Part shown: positions 1 to 12,394 of the stretch, in pieces
Layout of the letters: each line of letters starts with the position of its first letter
Position numbering within the stretch: position 1 is the first letter of the stretch
Origin: Blastomussa wellsi
Lineage: Eukaryota > Cnidaria > Anthozoa > Scleractinia > Plerogyridae
Reading direction: 5' to 3'
NCBI GenBank assembly: GCA_947652115.1
Contig: OX393561.1
Span: 44,352,233-44,416,232, forward strand
Length of the DNA: 64,000 nt
The notes under the pieces: model-generated
What the model was told of the DNA's origin: nothing
Seen by the model: only the letters and a program-made list of their open reading frames with translations
Databases searched by the model: none
Program-made: the position numbers and the translations under genes

Positions 1-63
1 TTGTCGTCAAATCAAAGGAAACCTTTAAATAACATTTTAGCAAGGCAGAAAAACGCCAAAATG

Positions 64-340
64 TAACAATAAACTGAGAAGAAACAAGGATGGCTTCGAA
101 TGAGGAGATTGAGAAGGATTGTAATTGATAGACTCGATAGAACTGAAACACAACAGAGGTCACAATAAACTGAGAAGAAACAAGGATGGCTTCGAATGAG
201 GAGATTGAGAAGGATTGTAATTGATAGACTCGATAGAACTGAAACACAACAGAGGTCACAATAAACTGACAAGAAACAAGGATGGCTTGGAATGAGGAAG
301 ATTGAGAAGGATTGTAATTGATAAACTTGACAAAGAAAGG
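64..340. repeat. 96-bp minisatellite, about three copies
   Basis: The same block recurs with starts at about 71, 167 and 263, a period of exactly 96 bp. The third copy is slightly diverged and truncated. Because 96 is a multiple of three, the minus strand reads open across the copies as a 32-residue repeat. I take this as a by-product of the period, since no start context, splice signal or recognisable domain supports a gene. Confidence 0.85.
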
Positions 341-416
341 CTAAACATTTCAAGGCCTACCATCTTAAAATGTCGCTTCCCCTCCAAGATAGTCAGGTTT
401 TGGGGCTGCGTTTGAG

Positions 417-615
417 ATTAAGCATCTCGAATTTAATTTATTTATGATTTATTACCCCTTTGGTGTTTTAATCAGGTAATATACCAATTTCTATATTTTA
501 AAATTCAGCCTAAAACAATACGATATCGAACAACATCAAAATTGGTATATTACCTGATTAAATAACACTAATGAGGTAATAAATTATAAATAAATTATTT
601 TCGAGATGCTTAATC
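417..615. mobile_element. Foldback/MITE element with about 75-bp inverted arms
   Basis: Bases 417-490 read as the approximate reverse complement of 538-615, with about 50 bp between the arms. The AT-rich arms and lack of coding capacity fit a non-autonomous inverted-repeat element. Sequence just after the right arm (618-665) recurs near 17850-17900, so the flank belongs to a dispersed family. Confidence 0.7.
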
Positions 616-934
616 AGTGATGTCTATTGTTTTAAGCTGAATTTTAATATATCGAAATTGGGCTATTACGGTTTCGTCATTTTCTTCTTAAGGTATTTAT
701 TTCCAAAAGCCGTGATTAAATTATCCTTGTAGTAGTGCCCTGCTTTGATGCTTATTGCTCTTTCTTGGAAAATAACAGATCATCTCAACAGAAAGCGCGC
801 AAAAAACTGTGTGCTATGTTTCTTTCAAACGTGTAAATAATAGTATACGTTCAATATTCTGAGAGATATACTTCTACTTTTCTGAACGAGATTGCGTTTC
901 TTTATGTTGCCATGAGCTTTTCTGCTTTATTTAG

Positions 935-3900
935 ATGTTTTATCTTTTTCATCGCTTGAATGTCCGTGGAGAGCCACGTCTTTACAGGCCAATTCTACCT
1001 AAAGGTAAGCTGCTTGTTGTCTCATTTTTACTGATAATGTAATAACACTTGCCAACGTTCCACACCAAACACCAAAGTTCCTGGAAGTTTAAACAGTAAC
1101 CAAAATAACGTGTTGGTGTTGCTGCAGTTGTTGTTGTTATTGATGGTCGTGATCATGGCGATGGCGGTGGTGAGAGTTTGTTATTTATTATTTTATTTTA
1201 TTAGACGTGGTGTGTCTGGTGAAAAACTTGGTTTCCTTACCACAATTTCAGCAGTTACAAGGGAAAGAGCAACAGGTACACCCGAGATAAGCTGTTTAAG
1301 CATGATTAATTTTGCAAGAAAACATTGGCTTCGTCCTGAGTTGCCATTACCCTCTTTTGTCTTTTGTCGAGCCTATTGTGAAGAGTTAAACTGATAAACA
1401 GCTCCATCTGGAGTCCAGCGCCCTAATCATTAGGCCACCGCGCTTACCACTGAACTAATAAAGAAGTATTTAAAAGAACATATTATACAGCCGCCATGCC
1501 AAGCTAAACCCGATTCAGAGTGTAACAAACAGTTTAATGTTGTAAATCAAAGAGTCGCATCTAAACTTGACACTGATATAATTTCTTTCTTTAGCTGAGT
1601 TTTTCTGAGTGGTGCAGATGGGAAGTTAGCATTTCAGCAAGGGATGATTTCTTACCAGATGCTGAGAGGTAACTTAGATTGAGCGATAAAAGTTCAAATT
1701 AATTTCTCTCCCATAACAACTAGATTTGTAAAACAATTGTATTGTACAATAAAGACGCTTTCCAAATGCAATCTTTGAATCTTGCCACATTTGGTTTAGT
1801 TTTTCTTCTTACTTGAAATGCAAAGAAATGGCTTTCAATATTACAACGAAACTATGACATCTTCCGAGCAATTATTAAAACAAACATTGGGTATATATCT
1901 TTGAATAATCAGTGTTGTTTCAAAATGCACCATTGAAATAAAGGCTAATAGTTACAAGCATGTTAATAAAGGCATTCAAAGTAAAGTTTGTTGTTTCTCT
2001 CGTTGTTTACAGACGCATTTATCATCAGCACAGAATACTGGACCACTACCTTCCCCTGGGGTCCCTGGACGGTGGTTGTGATGACTCCGCGAGAAAAGCA
2101 TGTTCGGTTATTTTTCATACTTTGCTTGACTCTGGAAGAAGGTAAATAAAAGGTTTTTTGTTTTTCTTCGTAGCAGATTTTATACACTGCAGTTAAAAAA
2201 TCTTCAAATAACTTCTCCAAGCACTAGCAGTCGACAATTTTACAGCGGAAGCCGCGCAAGAGACAAAACGTCAATGCCGCTGCAATACACATTTTCATTT
2301 GTTGTTATCCATGTGCTATACCATACAATGTAGATAGGGACACTGCTCTAACAAAGTTAAACATATAATGATTTCTTAACAAAAGTAGTAGCAGAATAAC
2401 AAAAATTGTAGAAACCTGTCAACATGTTTTACATCTGTGACAATTTTGATTTTACCTTTATTTGTTTAGGTGTGCCCAACAACAAAAAGATCTTGACATT
2501 AGTCAGAACGACATGATCGACTTATTACAGGTATTGTCAACATTTTAAATGGATTTTCTTGCCACCTGTGAGCGCACGCTCCTGGCTGCTTTGGTCAATA
2601 GCCATGCGAGGCGGCTATCTTTGCAGACTGTGGATATTTCAGTTATTGGTATTTTCATTTTCGTGTGGTTTGTCAGGCAAGATGTTGGCATATTGGCAAG
2701 CCAAACTGTCTAGTAGGTATGGATCTGCAGGGTAACTCTGGGTTAAATTTCTATCCGGGTTTCTTTTTATTTTGTTCAAAAGCATTTTCTCCGATAATTT
2801 CCTCAACTCATTTTAGAGCATCCAATCATCAAATTGTAGACAAAAGGAATTAAACTGAATTTGCTTTTTAAGCTTTCATATTTGAATTCAAATTTTGCAC
2901 TAACGCTGGATTATCTTGAACCACCCGGTCCTGTATACCACACAACGGGAATGACACTGTACGAAACCAGAGACATTCGCAGTTTATCTTCTTGGCATGT
3001 TAGGTACTTTGGCTTGATTTTAACTTATCGGAGTTATGTCAGGTTGTTTACATCATTTTTTTTGTTTATATTTACCTTGTTTTTGTTTCAAAGAAAGGAA
3101 TTTTACGTAGTAGGGAAAAAACATTTGAGATTTGAGAGAGCGATTTCAACTGACTTTCATAAAATCATTTTGTCAAAAAACAAAGGTCACAGACAATACA
3201 GCTTGAAGCAAAGACACGTAACCATCTGCATAATGAAACAATATTATATTATGAACACGGAATTAGGCGCGTTTGGCTTGATCGAGTGAAGTACTTCCTT
3301 GTATCAATATCACCAGGAACTCGTGCCGATGCTCTCGCAGGGCTCTACGGAGGAGGCGCATCGGTCAGGAGTTACGGGAAGTAGTTCGTGGCTTTTAGGA
3401 CAGTTGTATTCTCGACTTAAACAGGTTAGTTTGTTATTTGCACATTTATACCTTAAATTACCAAAGTGCTTGTCTAGAAGGAATACTTTCTCTATTACAA
3501 TCTGAAAATCACTGATTGACGGTTGGGTTTTGGTTTTGCTTGGGCTGGTCGAGGGTTTCTTACATGTATTAGACTCGTGAAATTGGGTAACCACTCCACA
3601 CGTATATATTGGTTGAGGTAGAGCAGGTTTCAATTGATAATTACTTTGGCCAATCACAAAGGACCGGGACAATCCAGTGATCCAATCAAAACTAGTAGTT
3701 ATTACACGTTGCCGACACAAAGCGCGGGAAAACGTATACACGCGAGTCACGACTGATTTTGGTTTACTTCTGATTGGTTGAAAAAGTGGCGCGAGAGTAA
3801 TACTGAACCGAAGCAGTTCGTTGATATTACTTTATAACTTTGTTTTGTTTGATTTTGTTATGTCGTTGACAGATTCAATCAAACGCTGATGAGGACGAGA

Positions 3901-6900
3901 GTGCAAGATCGCACAATTACGATCTTTTGGCGGCTACAGAAGTGGCTTCGTTTATGAAGTAAGAAAAGACTGAACCTGTTATTTTAGGCAATGGAATGAC
4001 CCCTTACGTAGTTTGTTTGTTGATTTCAGGTTGGCATTGCGCCTTCCTCCCTATCTCATATTTGCGGATATGTTAGACTCCAGTCCTGACCTCCAATCAG
4101 TCGCGCCCGTGGTACATCTCGTCAATGTTTACCTGGTAATTATTAGTGCCACTAAATTTATTTGAATTTTGTTGTATACCATTCCTGGCTTTTAATAAAT
4201 AAATAATAAATAAATAAATAAAGACTTTATTTAAGTGTCGATGTATTTAGCACCACTGTGCTAATTGGGGACACTGTAAATACGTAAACAAATATTGTAA
4301 ATGAAACAGAAAGTTCTTAAAAATCCCAACTGGCAGGAGGCAGACCAGTTGGCTATTTACAAAGCGTGGAGGAGTTGAATTCGGGACCACCGAAGACAAA
4401 TCCGTTTTAGTGGCAGGGAGGAGGACTCGAACCCGGGACCACCAGATTACAAGTCCAGCGCCCTGACCACTAGGCCACGCTCGCCTCCAATTTTACCCCG
4501 AAATTCTCACGTGTGTTCTCTTCTCTCTATTTCAGAGGCCATACATGAGCGATAATTGCTGTCTACCCTTTAATGTCACCCTTTACCTTTTTAAGGTATC
4601 TGTTTAAACTGTTTTCATATTTACCGTCTCGATTAATATTAAACTCAGTTTTAGTAGAGCATTCTATCTCTTTTCAGTAATCTCACAAAGATGGGCAACT
4701 GCTTTTGTCCTAACTTTGCATTACTATTGAACTTTTCACCTTACTAAATAATGACGAAAAGCATATGAAATAATTCATATACGAACTGTGGATGTACTAA
4801 ACAATATTTTAAATAAGACAGTTCTTTTAGTTATGTAATTTAACTCGGCCACGCCGATTAAACAGTGGATTGTTTGGGGACTGTTAAAATGAAACACATT
4901 ATCCCGAACAGAAAATTCCAACGAAGTTTGAAAGGTAAGCAACCGTTGTTTTACCTCTCCAAGGGAAGTTAACGGCGGGTTAAGTTAGCCACGAGTATTT
5001 GCGAGACACGTACACAACTAATCGTCTTGTTGCTTTATGTACTGTTTTCTTGAAGGCTTTGCTGACACATACCAGGAGACCACTCTATGAATCACGGTAT
5101 TGTGACACAAATTTGGAATTGTCTGTATATTGCTTGTAGTTTGTACCCATTAATTTGTCAAGTTTCTATTTTGTGACAGGACACCAAGTAACTCAAAACT
5201 CCTCACAGAATTTATGAGGGATTGTCCATTGTTCTGTGCCTCTGTCCAGGTGAGTTTCCTTCGATTTTTTCTTCAACTTATCTCGAAAGAAAGATAAGAA
5301 TCACTGAGATTAGTGGCAATCGTAGTTCGTAAACCTCGCGCAGCTAACGATTAAACAACCCTAAACAAAAAACCTTGATGTGCGGTTCCCAGTTCGGCGG
5401 TGTGAACCCAAACTGTCGCTAATTTCTAGTACTGACAAACAAACTAGTTTCAATTTTACTTGAACGAAAACCACAACTTGTCAAATCTCAGCCCGTTTCC
5501 GAGCAATCTACCGATCAGTAATAAAAATATTGTTGTTGTTGTTGCAGTGTTTTGTCACAAAATTGCGGAAAACTGTAATTGTAACCGTATAGCGAATACT
5601 AAAGCCCAGTTTTGGCTTGACACCATATCTATTCTCCTTATTCTATTTTCACGCTTTTGATTTCTCTCGCCAGTATTACTGGAAACAACTTAGACCATTT
5701 GCTGCAACCCTGGGTGACGTCATACTTGGGGCTCTAAACCAGGCGGAGTTACTTTTAAACTGGAAAAACAGGTTTGCGTTGAGCGAGCTCCCGTGAAACG
5801 TCATGCAGAGTGTGAGCATTGTACAATTGAGACTTGTTTGTTTTGTATTGTTTTTTCAGAGTTGAAAACTCCCAAACTGCTGTTTCTTTGAGAGAATTAG
5901 AAGGAATGGATGCCTCTCTGGTAGCGTCATTTATCGCTCTGAACCTCCACTCCATGAGCAGGTAAGGTAACGATCTTTTTTGGCAGTTACCAGGCAGTTA
6001 CGAAATTATGTTCACTATCCCAATGGCGCAGGTTTCAAACCGTTAAAGGGGCACTGGCACGCCATTTTATTAGCAACACTAAAGCTCGTCTTCGCTAAAA
6101 GGAAAACCAAAAATAATCGTTTAGTTTTGTTACCCAAGACTATATTACTGCATTGAAACTTTATTGTTTATTTTTTGAAGGCACAAAAAACAAAAACCAT
6201 TTCAATAAACTTGATCAAGTTGCACCCCAAGTCTAATAAACCTTTTACTGATCTTTCATCTTAATTGTCCCTTAATTGTAGCAAAGTTGTGACGATTTTT
6301 GTGCGGGAAAGTCAATCTCCAACAGAATTTACAATAAAGGTAACCGACTGTCATATGTCAACTTGAACTTCAGAGGCCCGCTGATGGTTTTATTGTTGAT
6401 CTTGTGGCTGTATTTGTTATGCCATATTTAGCGACAATAGTTTGCCTTTGTCAGCGAGAGGATTGATTGAGGACCGCTTGTGCTTGTGTTATCCCGGGGC
6501 AAGCAAAAGCGCAAAAACAAGGATTAGCAGATGTGCTTTCCTTGTGCCTGCCTTTCCTATTCTTTCGTCGTACGTGTAAATGAGGCTTACCGTGTGGTTA
6601 ATGGAACCGGGCCACTTAGAACAAAAGTAACCAATGAAGCACAAAGGATGCCGATATTTTTTATAAACGAACCAATAACGTTGAAGAATACAAACAATAG
6701 CATATTAACAAAATTTTGAAAACCCAACAAAGCTCCGATGTGGACTCGGGAAACTTTGTGCATAGATAATTTTTGTTGTCAGCAGTACATCGAAACAGTT
6801 ATTTCTTTTTTTGAATAACATTTCTGTTTCTAGGTGGCTGTTTGTTTATTTGACTGCATCATGGCCGAGATTTCACAGATGATTCTTCATGGACGTGAGG

Positions 6901-9900
6901 TTTGTAGTGATGTTAACTTAAATGTCACATTCTGTGGTGCTAAGTTTACTGAGATTTAATATCCTCTTTCTCTTTCAATCAAATTTATTCAAGCAAGCCG
7001 GCGCCACGTTTTTTTATAAATCTGTTTGTTGGTTTTCTGATTATTATCTTGCCAGATTGAAGAGAATGCTGTTCTGAAAGACTCGGCATGGGTATTTGAC
7101 AATGAGCCCTTTTTTACTGATAAGATTATTTGTTAAGCAGTTCTGACAGCTGCGCTTAATTTGTTTTCTGTAAACGTTTAAACCACCGCTATGAATTAAC
7201 TGTTTAGCTCTCTCACCCTTCTAACCAAGAGTTTAAGTTCATGAACTGTGCAAGATTTGCGAGGTATGTGTGATTCGTCAGGGAGTGAAATCTATTCCCG
7301 AAATATTTAGCAGAGACATTTTCAACGTTTTGCCTCGTATTGCCGCGCGAGACGAGGCAAATGCGTTCTATCGAGTTATGTTAGCTTTAGTTCGTATTTT
7401 CTCTGATGGATTTGGTTTGTTTGTTTTGGTTTTTTTCTTCTTCAGAAGCTGTTGAGGTGTTTCCCAAAGTCGTTATCGGTTTTCAGAATTGGTGAGAATT
7501 TTGCTACTAAACTGGACGTATTTTTAAAATTTCAAATATTTCAAATTAGAGCACCCAGCTGTCTATTTCGAGGGAGCCCGCATTTTAGGCTGTAGTGAAA
7601 TGGCGATATCAGTCGGGACGGGACGGGACTGAGCCCGCGGTGTTCGTCCCAGAAGTTGCTAAGCAACATGACGTATTTTCTCGGAGTACTTCCGAGCGCT
7701 TAGGCTGGTTTTTGATTGGATCGTTTGTTATGTCGGGGACTTTGTTATGAAGGGGCTTTGTCAAATCGGGGTCTAACCTGCGATCAGGCGTTCTTTATAG
7801 TTTTTCTTTTTTTTTCTCGCCTCTAAAAATAAGAACGCCTGCCAACAACAACAGCAAAACGATTAACGAAAGTTAATGTCTGTTTAGAAATGTATGTGGC
7901 GTATCGGACCTGTATGGCTATCCTCCCCTTCAGAGGGGATGCCAGTCTGTTGCCGTTGTATTTGTACCTCTGGGTCATGTTGTTCAAGGGGTGAATAGAG
8001 AAATTTGCTACTCAGTTGATAGGTGGCGGCTCGAGAAATCGGGACCCCGATATAACAAAGCCCCTTCATAACAAAGTCCCCGACAAAACAAGTGATACGA
8101 ACTCCATCAGCATAAGGAAAACCTTTTCCCTGACTATAGGAGTCTCGTTATATTCAGTCGGGGCTAGACTTTCTCAAAGTCGTTCGAAATAAGTCTAAGT
8201 CGGGGCAACAAGTATCAGTTTTGGCAAACCGTCGTTGAAGCAAGGGTTGCTTTTACCATTTCCAAAATTACTTGAACCGTTCTAAGCTATATTAACCAAA
8301 ACCGGTTTATCCCGGATAGTGGTACTCAGTATAGATAGTTATTCAATAAGCGTAATTTAATTGGAATAAAACACTGAGAAAAGAGAGCATTTTGTTACTA
8401 ATCTCCCATAGTTATAGCAATCTTTCTATCGTTGTTATAGATGAAAGTAGCGAATTCAGGGAAGCCCTTCTTCGTTTGAGGTTTGTCATTTTCCATTATA
8501 CATCATTTGTAAATTGTTGTTCCACTTACTTACTCATATTGTCCTCACACGCTTGCAGATCGCTTGTCCTGAAGGAACGGTTGATTAGGCTGTACCCGGC
8601 TGCATTCTTCAGGTTCGTCATGTTAATTTCTTTATTTGTTCGGTAACCGAGGGATGGGGTTTGGCGGTGGGGGTTATTGTCGTGATCTCGTTTAGGGCTC
8701 GGTAACAAGTACTCGGATTTCCTTCGTTTCGCCACGCTTTGCGTTGACTGCATTAAATGGAAAACTGAAAGCTTAGATTTTTGAAGACGAAATTTTAGAT
8801 GCGGCACCTTTAAAACTCTTTGTCAAGAATATACCATAGAATAAAACAGGTATCTAAGTTCATTATTAAGGTATTTTATAAAGTCGATGACATGTAAACC
8901 ATGAACTTCTTCTTTTCTGTTTTTAGCTTCTTCTCCAACTTCCCAAATGAGGCTTTGCAGGAGGTAGACATTTTTATTTTTTGACTGTTACACGCTTGGA
9001 TTTTAAGTAACGTTCCAGAAATCGCCAAGCGGAAACAAAATCTTCCGTTTTCGTATCACTGGGACGCCGTACACGTGTTTTGGGTAATTTCAGCAAGACG
9101 TGCTTTACTATGTTGAGAAATACAGTACGGTAGGAAATGGAGTGTTCTTTTTGGGGAAAAAATTAGCGTCTTCAAATGATTGACTGCTCCAAACAAGCGC
9201 GCTAACTGATGTTTTATTATATTTGTAGGCGGTGATGTTTGGTGGCTTTCTTCAGGTCACTCTATGCATGTACAATTCTTTCCTTTCGCTTCGGAAAGAG
9301 TGCCTTAATGGCGTGGTAAACATGTCTGCCGTTTGCTCTGTAAGTAACGCCTCTTTACTCGTGTTAAAGAGATTTTCATAAAAAAGGTCATCAAACAACT
9401 GAATATTCTCGCAGAACTAAGCATTGGCCGTCCTGGAGGCCTCCTGGTATATTAGCCCGATGTACTCCGAATCGAGGTAACAGGCTCGAGCCCTGGCCGG
9501 GTACATCATGTTGTGTTCTTGCACACAGTGCTTCTCTTCAGCCAGGAGAGTAAAATGCATGGAAAAGGAAAACTAACCGGAAAATGTCGAGGCTAATTTG
9601 GCGTTGGACTAGCGTATATATCCCATCCCATCCCAACCCATTCCATCACATAACACCCCATCCCTTCACCTTCTATTTAACAATTAGACTACGAGTTTTC
9701 TATGACTCAGAGGCCATGAGGGCGAGAGGAATAATTATTTTAGTAAAATCCAACTAGAAAGTATATATTTATCTAATAATGAGCTCAAATACTCGTCCGA
9801 AACTTCAGCAAAACGCAATTCAGCCGCCACTGTTTTGGTTTTCAAAGCCGGCGCTTTCGCTACAAGTGGGCTATAACATATAGCCTGGTAGTAGCTCAAC

Positions 9901-10693
9901 CAATCAGAACGCAGCATTGATAATAGACCACTAGTTGGATTTTACTAAAATGTATCAGTACGCAGGGCATTTTACGTAAAATTAGAAAGCTTCGTTGACT
10001 TGCTAATCACATTGTATCCGTTTCCTTCCTAGCCTCTTCACCTGGATTTCTGCCATCAAATCACCAAGGTTATCCGTGACTGCGTGTTATCTTCACCTGT
10101 GGAGCATCTAAGGAGCTTGCCAAAGGTCATTTGCTTAAAAAATGCTTGCGAACATTTTTATAATTTGAAGCTTATTCTTTTTGTAAAATGTGTTGGGCTT
10201 ATATTTGGAAGGAAGTTTCCGTCAGATAGTTATGGCAACTGATGAAAACATAACTCGTATGCACAGACCTAGCAATATGAAAACAAAAGAGAGAAGGCGA
10301 CCCTTATGTAAAATCGGCAACGTCGAACATCTTTCTAGCAAAGCCAAAATTTTCTTAGCCCCAAAGAATCCCGTGGTACTTAATCAAACTGAAATTCACC
10401 GATTTAACAAATCAACCACCCGCTTATTTTCGCGCAGTTCTCCGACCAAACTCAACCATTTCGGTTTTCTCGACAGAGTTATGGTCCCCATTGCGAAAAC
10501 TCTGCAAGGCCCTTTACTTCAATCTAGAGCAACCTTGTTGTTGTTGCTCAGGTTGTTCTGATTTGCGTTGCTAGTGGAAATAACTTGTTGCTAACTTGTT
10601 TTTTGTTGCTGTTTTTAGGACGTTATCGCGTCTTGTTCGTCAGAGTTGCGACAATTTCTGCAAAGTCAGCTGGCAAAACGGCAAGAAAGATAA
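935..10693 (+). CDS. Multi-exon host gene, unidentified, 5' end possibly outside window
   Basis: Exons linked by phase-consistent GT-AG junctions: 935-1004, 1205-1275, 1595-1668, 2013-2141, 2470-2530, 2873-2998, 3317-3424, 3873-3958, 4030-4135, 4536-4595, 5056-5096, 5180-5249, 5674-5771, 5860-5961, 6282-6339, 6834-6899, 7056-7091, 7446-7491, 8441-8480, 8559-8612, 8927-8963, 9229-9339, 10033-10125 and 10619-10693 (stop TAA). The reading frame stays open across all of them, which is strong evidence for a real gene. The product is helical and rich in Leu and Ser, with no obvious catalytic motif, signal peptide or membrane segment, like a large alpha-solenoid scaffold protein. I considered Fanconi anaemia group A (C-terminal part) because of size and exon number, but cannot confirm it. 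Earlier exons may lie left of the window. The 2873 acceptor and the 2998 donor are the weakest junctions. Confidence 0.6.
1398..1455 (-). mobile_element. tRNA-like SINE head fragment
   Basis: Read on the minus strand, this contains an A-box-like stretch (GGTGGCCTAATGATTAGGG) resembling the head of the SINE at 4196-4487. No B box follows, so it is a fragment lying in an intron. Confidence 0.5.
3630..3805. repeat. Dispersed repeat, copy 1 (also at 50826 and 26075)
   Basis: This block (ATTACTTTGGCCAATC, then the CGACACAAAGCGCGGGAAAA word and a CTTCTGATTGGTTGAAAAAG word) recurs at 50826-50975 in the same orientation and, diverged and inverted, at about 26075-26195. It carries several CCAAT/ATTGG words. 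It is probably a non-autonomous DNA transposon family. Confidence 0.65.
4196..4490 (-). mobile_element. tRNA-derived SINE, minus orientation
   Basis: On the minus strand the element starts near 4490 with a tRNA-like head: A box in GTGGCCTAGTGGTCAGGG and B box GGTTCGAGTCC about 40 bp later. The body ends at 4196 in an (AAATA)n tail. It lies in an intron of the 935-10693 gene. Confidence 0.8.
7580..7740. repeat. Dispersed repeat shared with about 20055-20230
   Basis: The words GGGACTGAGCCC, GTTGCTAAGCAACATGA and TTTTTGATTGGA occur in the same order here and, in diverged form, at about 20080-20190. This indicates a shared repeat family. It abuts the MITE at 7724. Confidence 0.5.
7724..8090. mobile_element. 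MITE with about 50-bp terminal inverted repeats
   Basis: The left arm at 7724-7773 (GTCGGGGACTTTGTTATGAA within it) is the reverse complement of 8042-8090. An internal hairpin lies at about 7789-7833. There is no coding potential. It is inserted in the intron between exons 7446-7491 and 8441-8480. Confidence 0.8.
9426..9545 (+). mobile_element. SINE fragment
   Basis: A B-box-like GGCTCGAGCCC and the following TGTTGTGTTCTTGCACACAG match the SINE family also seen at 11760, 13866 and 24893. The 3' part is missing, and short CATCCCATCCC-type repeats follow (9625-9675). Confidence 0.5.
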
Positions 10694-11014
10694 CATGAAC
10701 TGGGATCTCCTAGCGAAAGAATTGGTTGATGATTAAATGACTAGACAATGCATTGTATGGCATCTTGTTATCATTATTTAAATAGAATTGTAAAATTCAT
10801 TAATAATTCATAAGGAGTAGATCCAATGCAAAGGTACTATTTAGGTCACATGAATGCTCTGTAAACCCCAATACAAATCAAGAGTAGAATTAACTTTTGA
10901 TAAAAACTCCTGCTCATCTAATTAGTATTTATTAACTTTTGATACAGATCTTTACTGATTAAAATGCAAAGCACAATGGAATCGAATAACAATACTTTGC
11001 ATTCAATTTATTGT

Positions 11015-11031
<17 letters not shown>

Positions 11032-11054
<23 letters not shown>

Positions 11055-11099
11055 GTATGGGCTTTACAATTGCTCGCCTATCGGCTCGCAATTGTAAAT

Positions 11100-11131
<32 letters not shown>
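11032..11131. repeat. Palindromic hairpin element
   Basis: Arms at 11032-11079 and 11090-11131 are nearly perfect reverse complements around a short GC-rich loop; both contain the word ATCTGTATGGGC or its complement. It sits just downstream of the first gene and is probably a miniature inverted-repeat element. Confidence 0.7.
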
Positions 11132-11136
<5 letters not shown>

Positions 11137-11405
11137 ATAAAGACAAATGAGGCGCCTTGACTAACAAGACAGAATCCTGTCGTTGGTTGTAGCAGACGTA
11201 ACGTTCGTGTTCTATGTGCGTTTTTCGTCCGGTTTAAGTTTCTGTCATCCTCGGAGACCCAGGGGCGAAAGTGTACAAAAATTTTTGTGGCCATTCAGAG
11301 GCAAGCATTCGAATGAGTCGTGGAACTAGTCATTTAAGTGTAGCAGCCCAGGGGCACTCTTGTGTCTACTTGTAAACTTTGGCTCCTGGGTTTCCGTAAC
11401 CTTAT

Positions 11406-11457
11406 TCTCAGACGGTCCCGCGTGAAAAAAGCCGCGAACAACCTGGACCGTCTGAGA
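11406..11457. repeat. Short inverted repeat (13-bp arms)
   Basis: TCTCAGACGGTCC at 11406-11418 is the exact reverse complement of 11445-11457. This is the size of a very short MITE or a structured non-coding site. Nothing else marks it. Confidence 0.55.
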
Positions 11458-11759
11458 ATCAGGCTAGGGTCTCAGAGGATGAGTTTCTGTAAGCTTCTTT
11501 TTGTATTTTTTTTTTGCAAGGAAGTGAATAGCTGATTTGCAAACGACAACGAATTTATGTTACGCTCCATGAATATTGAGAAAGCTTGTTGGCCTATCCG
11601 CCTTATTCGCATGGCAGTCATATTGGCCGTTCGTACCCCGAGCCTCGAGTTGAAATGTTTGGGAACGAGTTCCCGCGTAGCAAAACAAAAGCTTTCAATC
11701 CCTCGGGACTCAACATGGCCGTTAATAATAGTGCGCAGGATGGTCCCCTTTGGAGCCCG

Positions 11760-11905
11760 AGCTAGGGTCACTGTGTTCTTGGGCAAGACACTTCATTTTC
11801 ACAGTGCCGCTCTTCACCCAGGTGTATAACTGGGTACAGGCGAATTGTTGAGGCAACCTAACAGAATGCTGAGGAGTAACCTGTGATGGACAAGCATCCC
11901 ATCCA
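11760..11905 (+). mobile_element. SINE, 3' body
   Basis: Contains CACTGTGTTCTTGGGCAAGA, then a CACCCAGGTGTATAA word, then GTGATGGACAAGCATCCCATCC. The same ordered words occur in the SINE copies at 13866 and 24893. The tRNA-like head is not clear here. Confidence 0.65.
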
Positions 11906-12394
11906 GTTGGCCGCCATGTTGTTTTGGAAGATAGAGGGCATTTCAATAGATACTTACATGACGGGGGACATTCCAAAGGTAACTCACATAATGTGTGTTG
12001 TCGGAAAGTGCGCGAAATATTTATATCGAGACGAAACAAATGTATAAATTGAGCGAAGTGCGCGAAATAATTTGGAAGAATAAATGATACCATTTGGACA
12101 TTTATATTGCATATATATTGGACCTATATATTGTAGTATGGACATATAAAATACGGCACCTCGAAACTTCGACATTTTGATCCTATTTGACAAGCATTAG
12201 TCCAGCCTGTTGCTCCAGTTCGCGCTTGATTGGATAAAACGTTCTGGTCCCCAGTGCCCTTCGTCCGTGTCGTTCGTTACCTTGGTAATTTTATTGCAGA
12301 ATGAAGTTTGACTTCTCGAAGACTTCGAAGCACTTCCAATAACCGTGGTTATTACTTCTAATTATAAATTAGTGAAATAGAACTGACTCTCAAG

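Larger units (their letters stand above)
10694..12394. other. Intergenic region between first gene and EF-hand gene
   Basis: Contains AT-rich 3' sequence after the stop at 10693, the palindrome at 11032, the short inverted repeat at 11406 and the SINE body at 11760. I see no supported coding exon. The last 150 bp presumably hold the promoter and 5' UTR of the EF-hand gene, but no TATA element is evident. Confidence 0.5.

Noticed and set aside
7232..7263. Extra exon in the first host gene
   Set aside because: Including it puts the next exon out of frame; skipping it joins 7056-7091 to 7446-7491 in phase.
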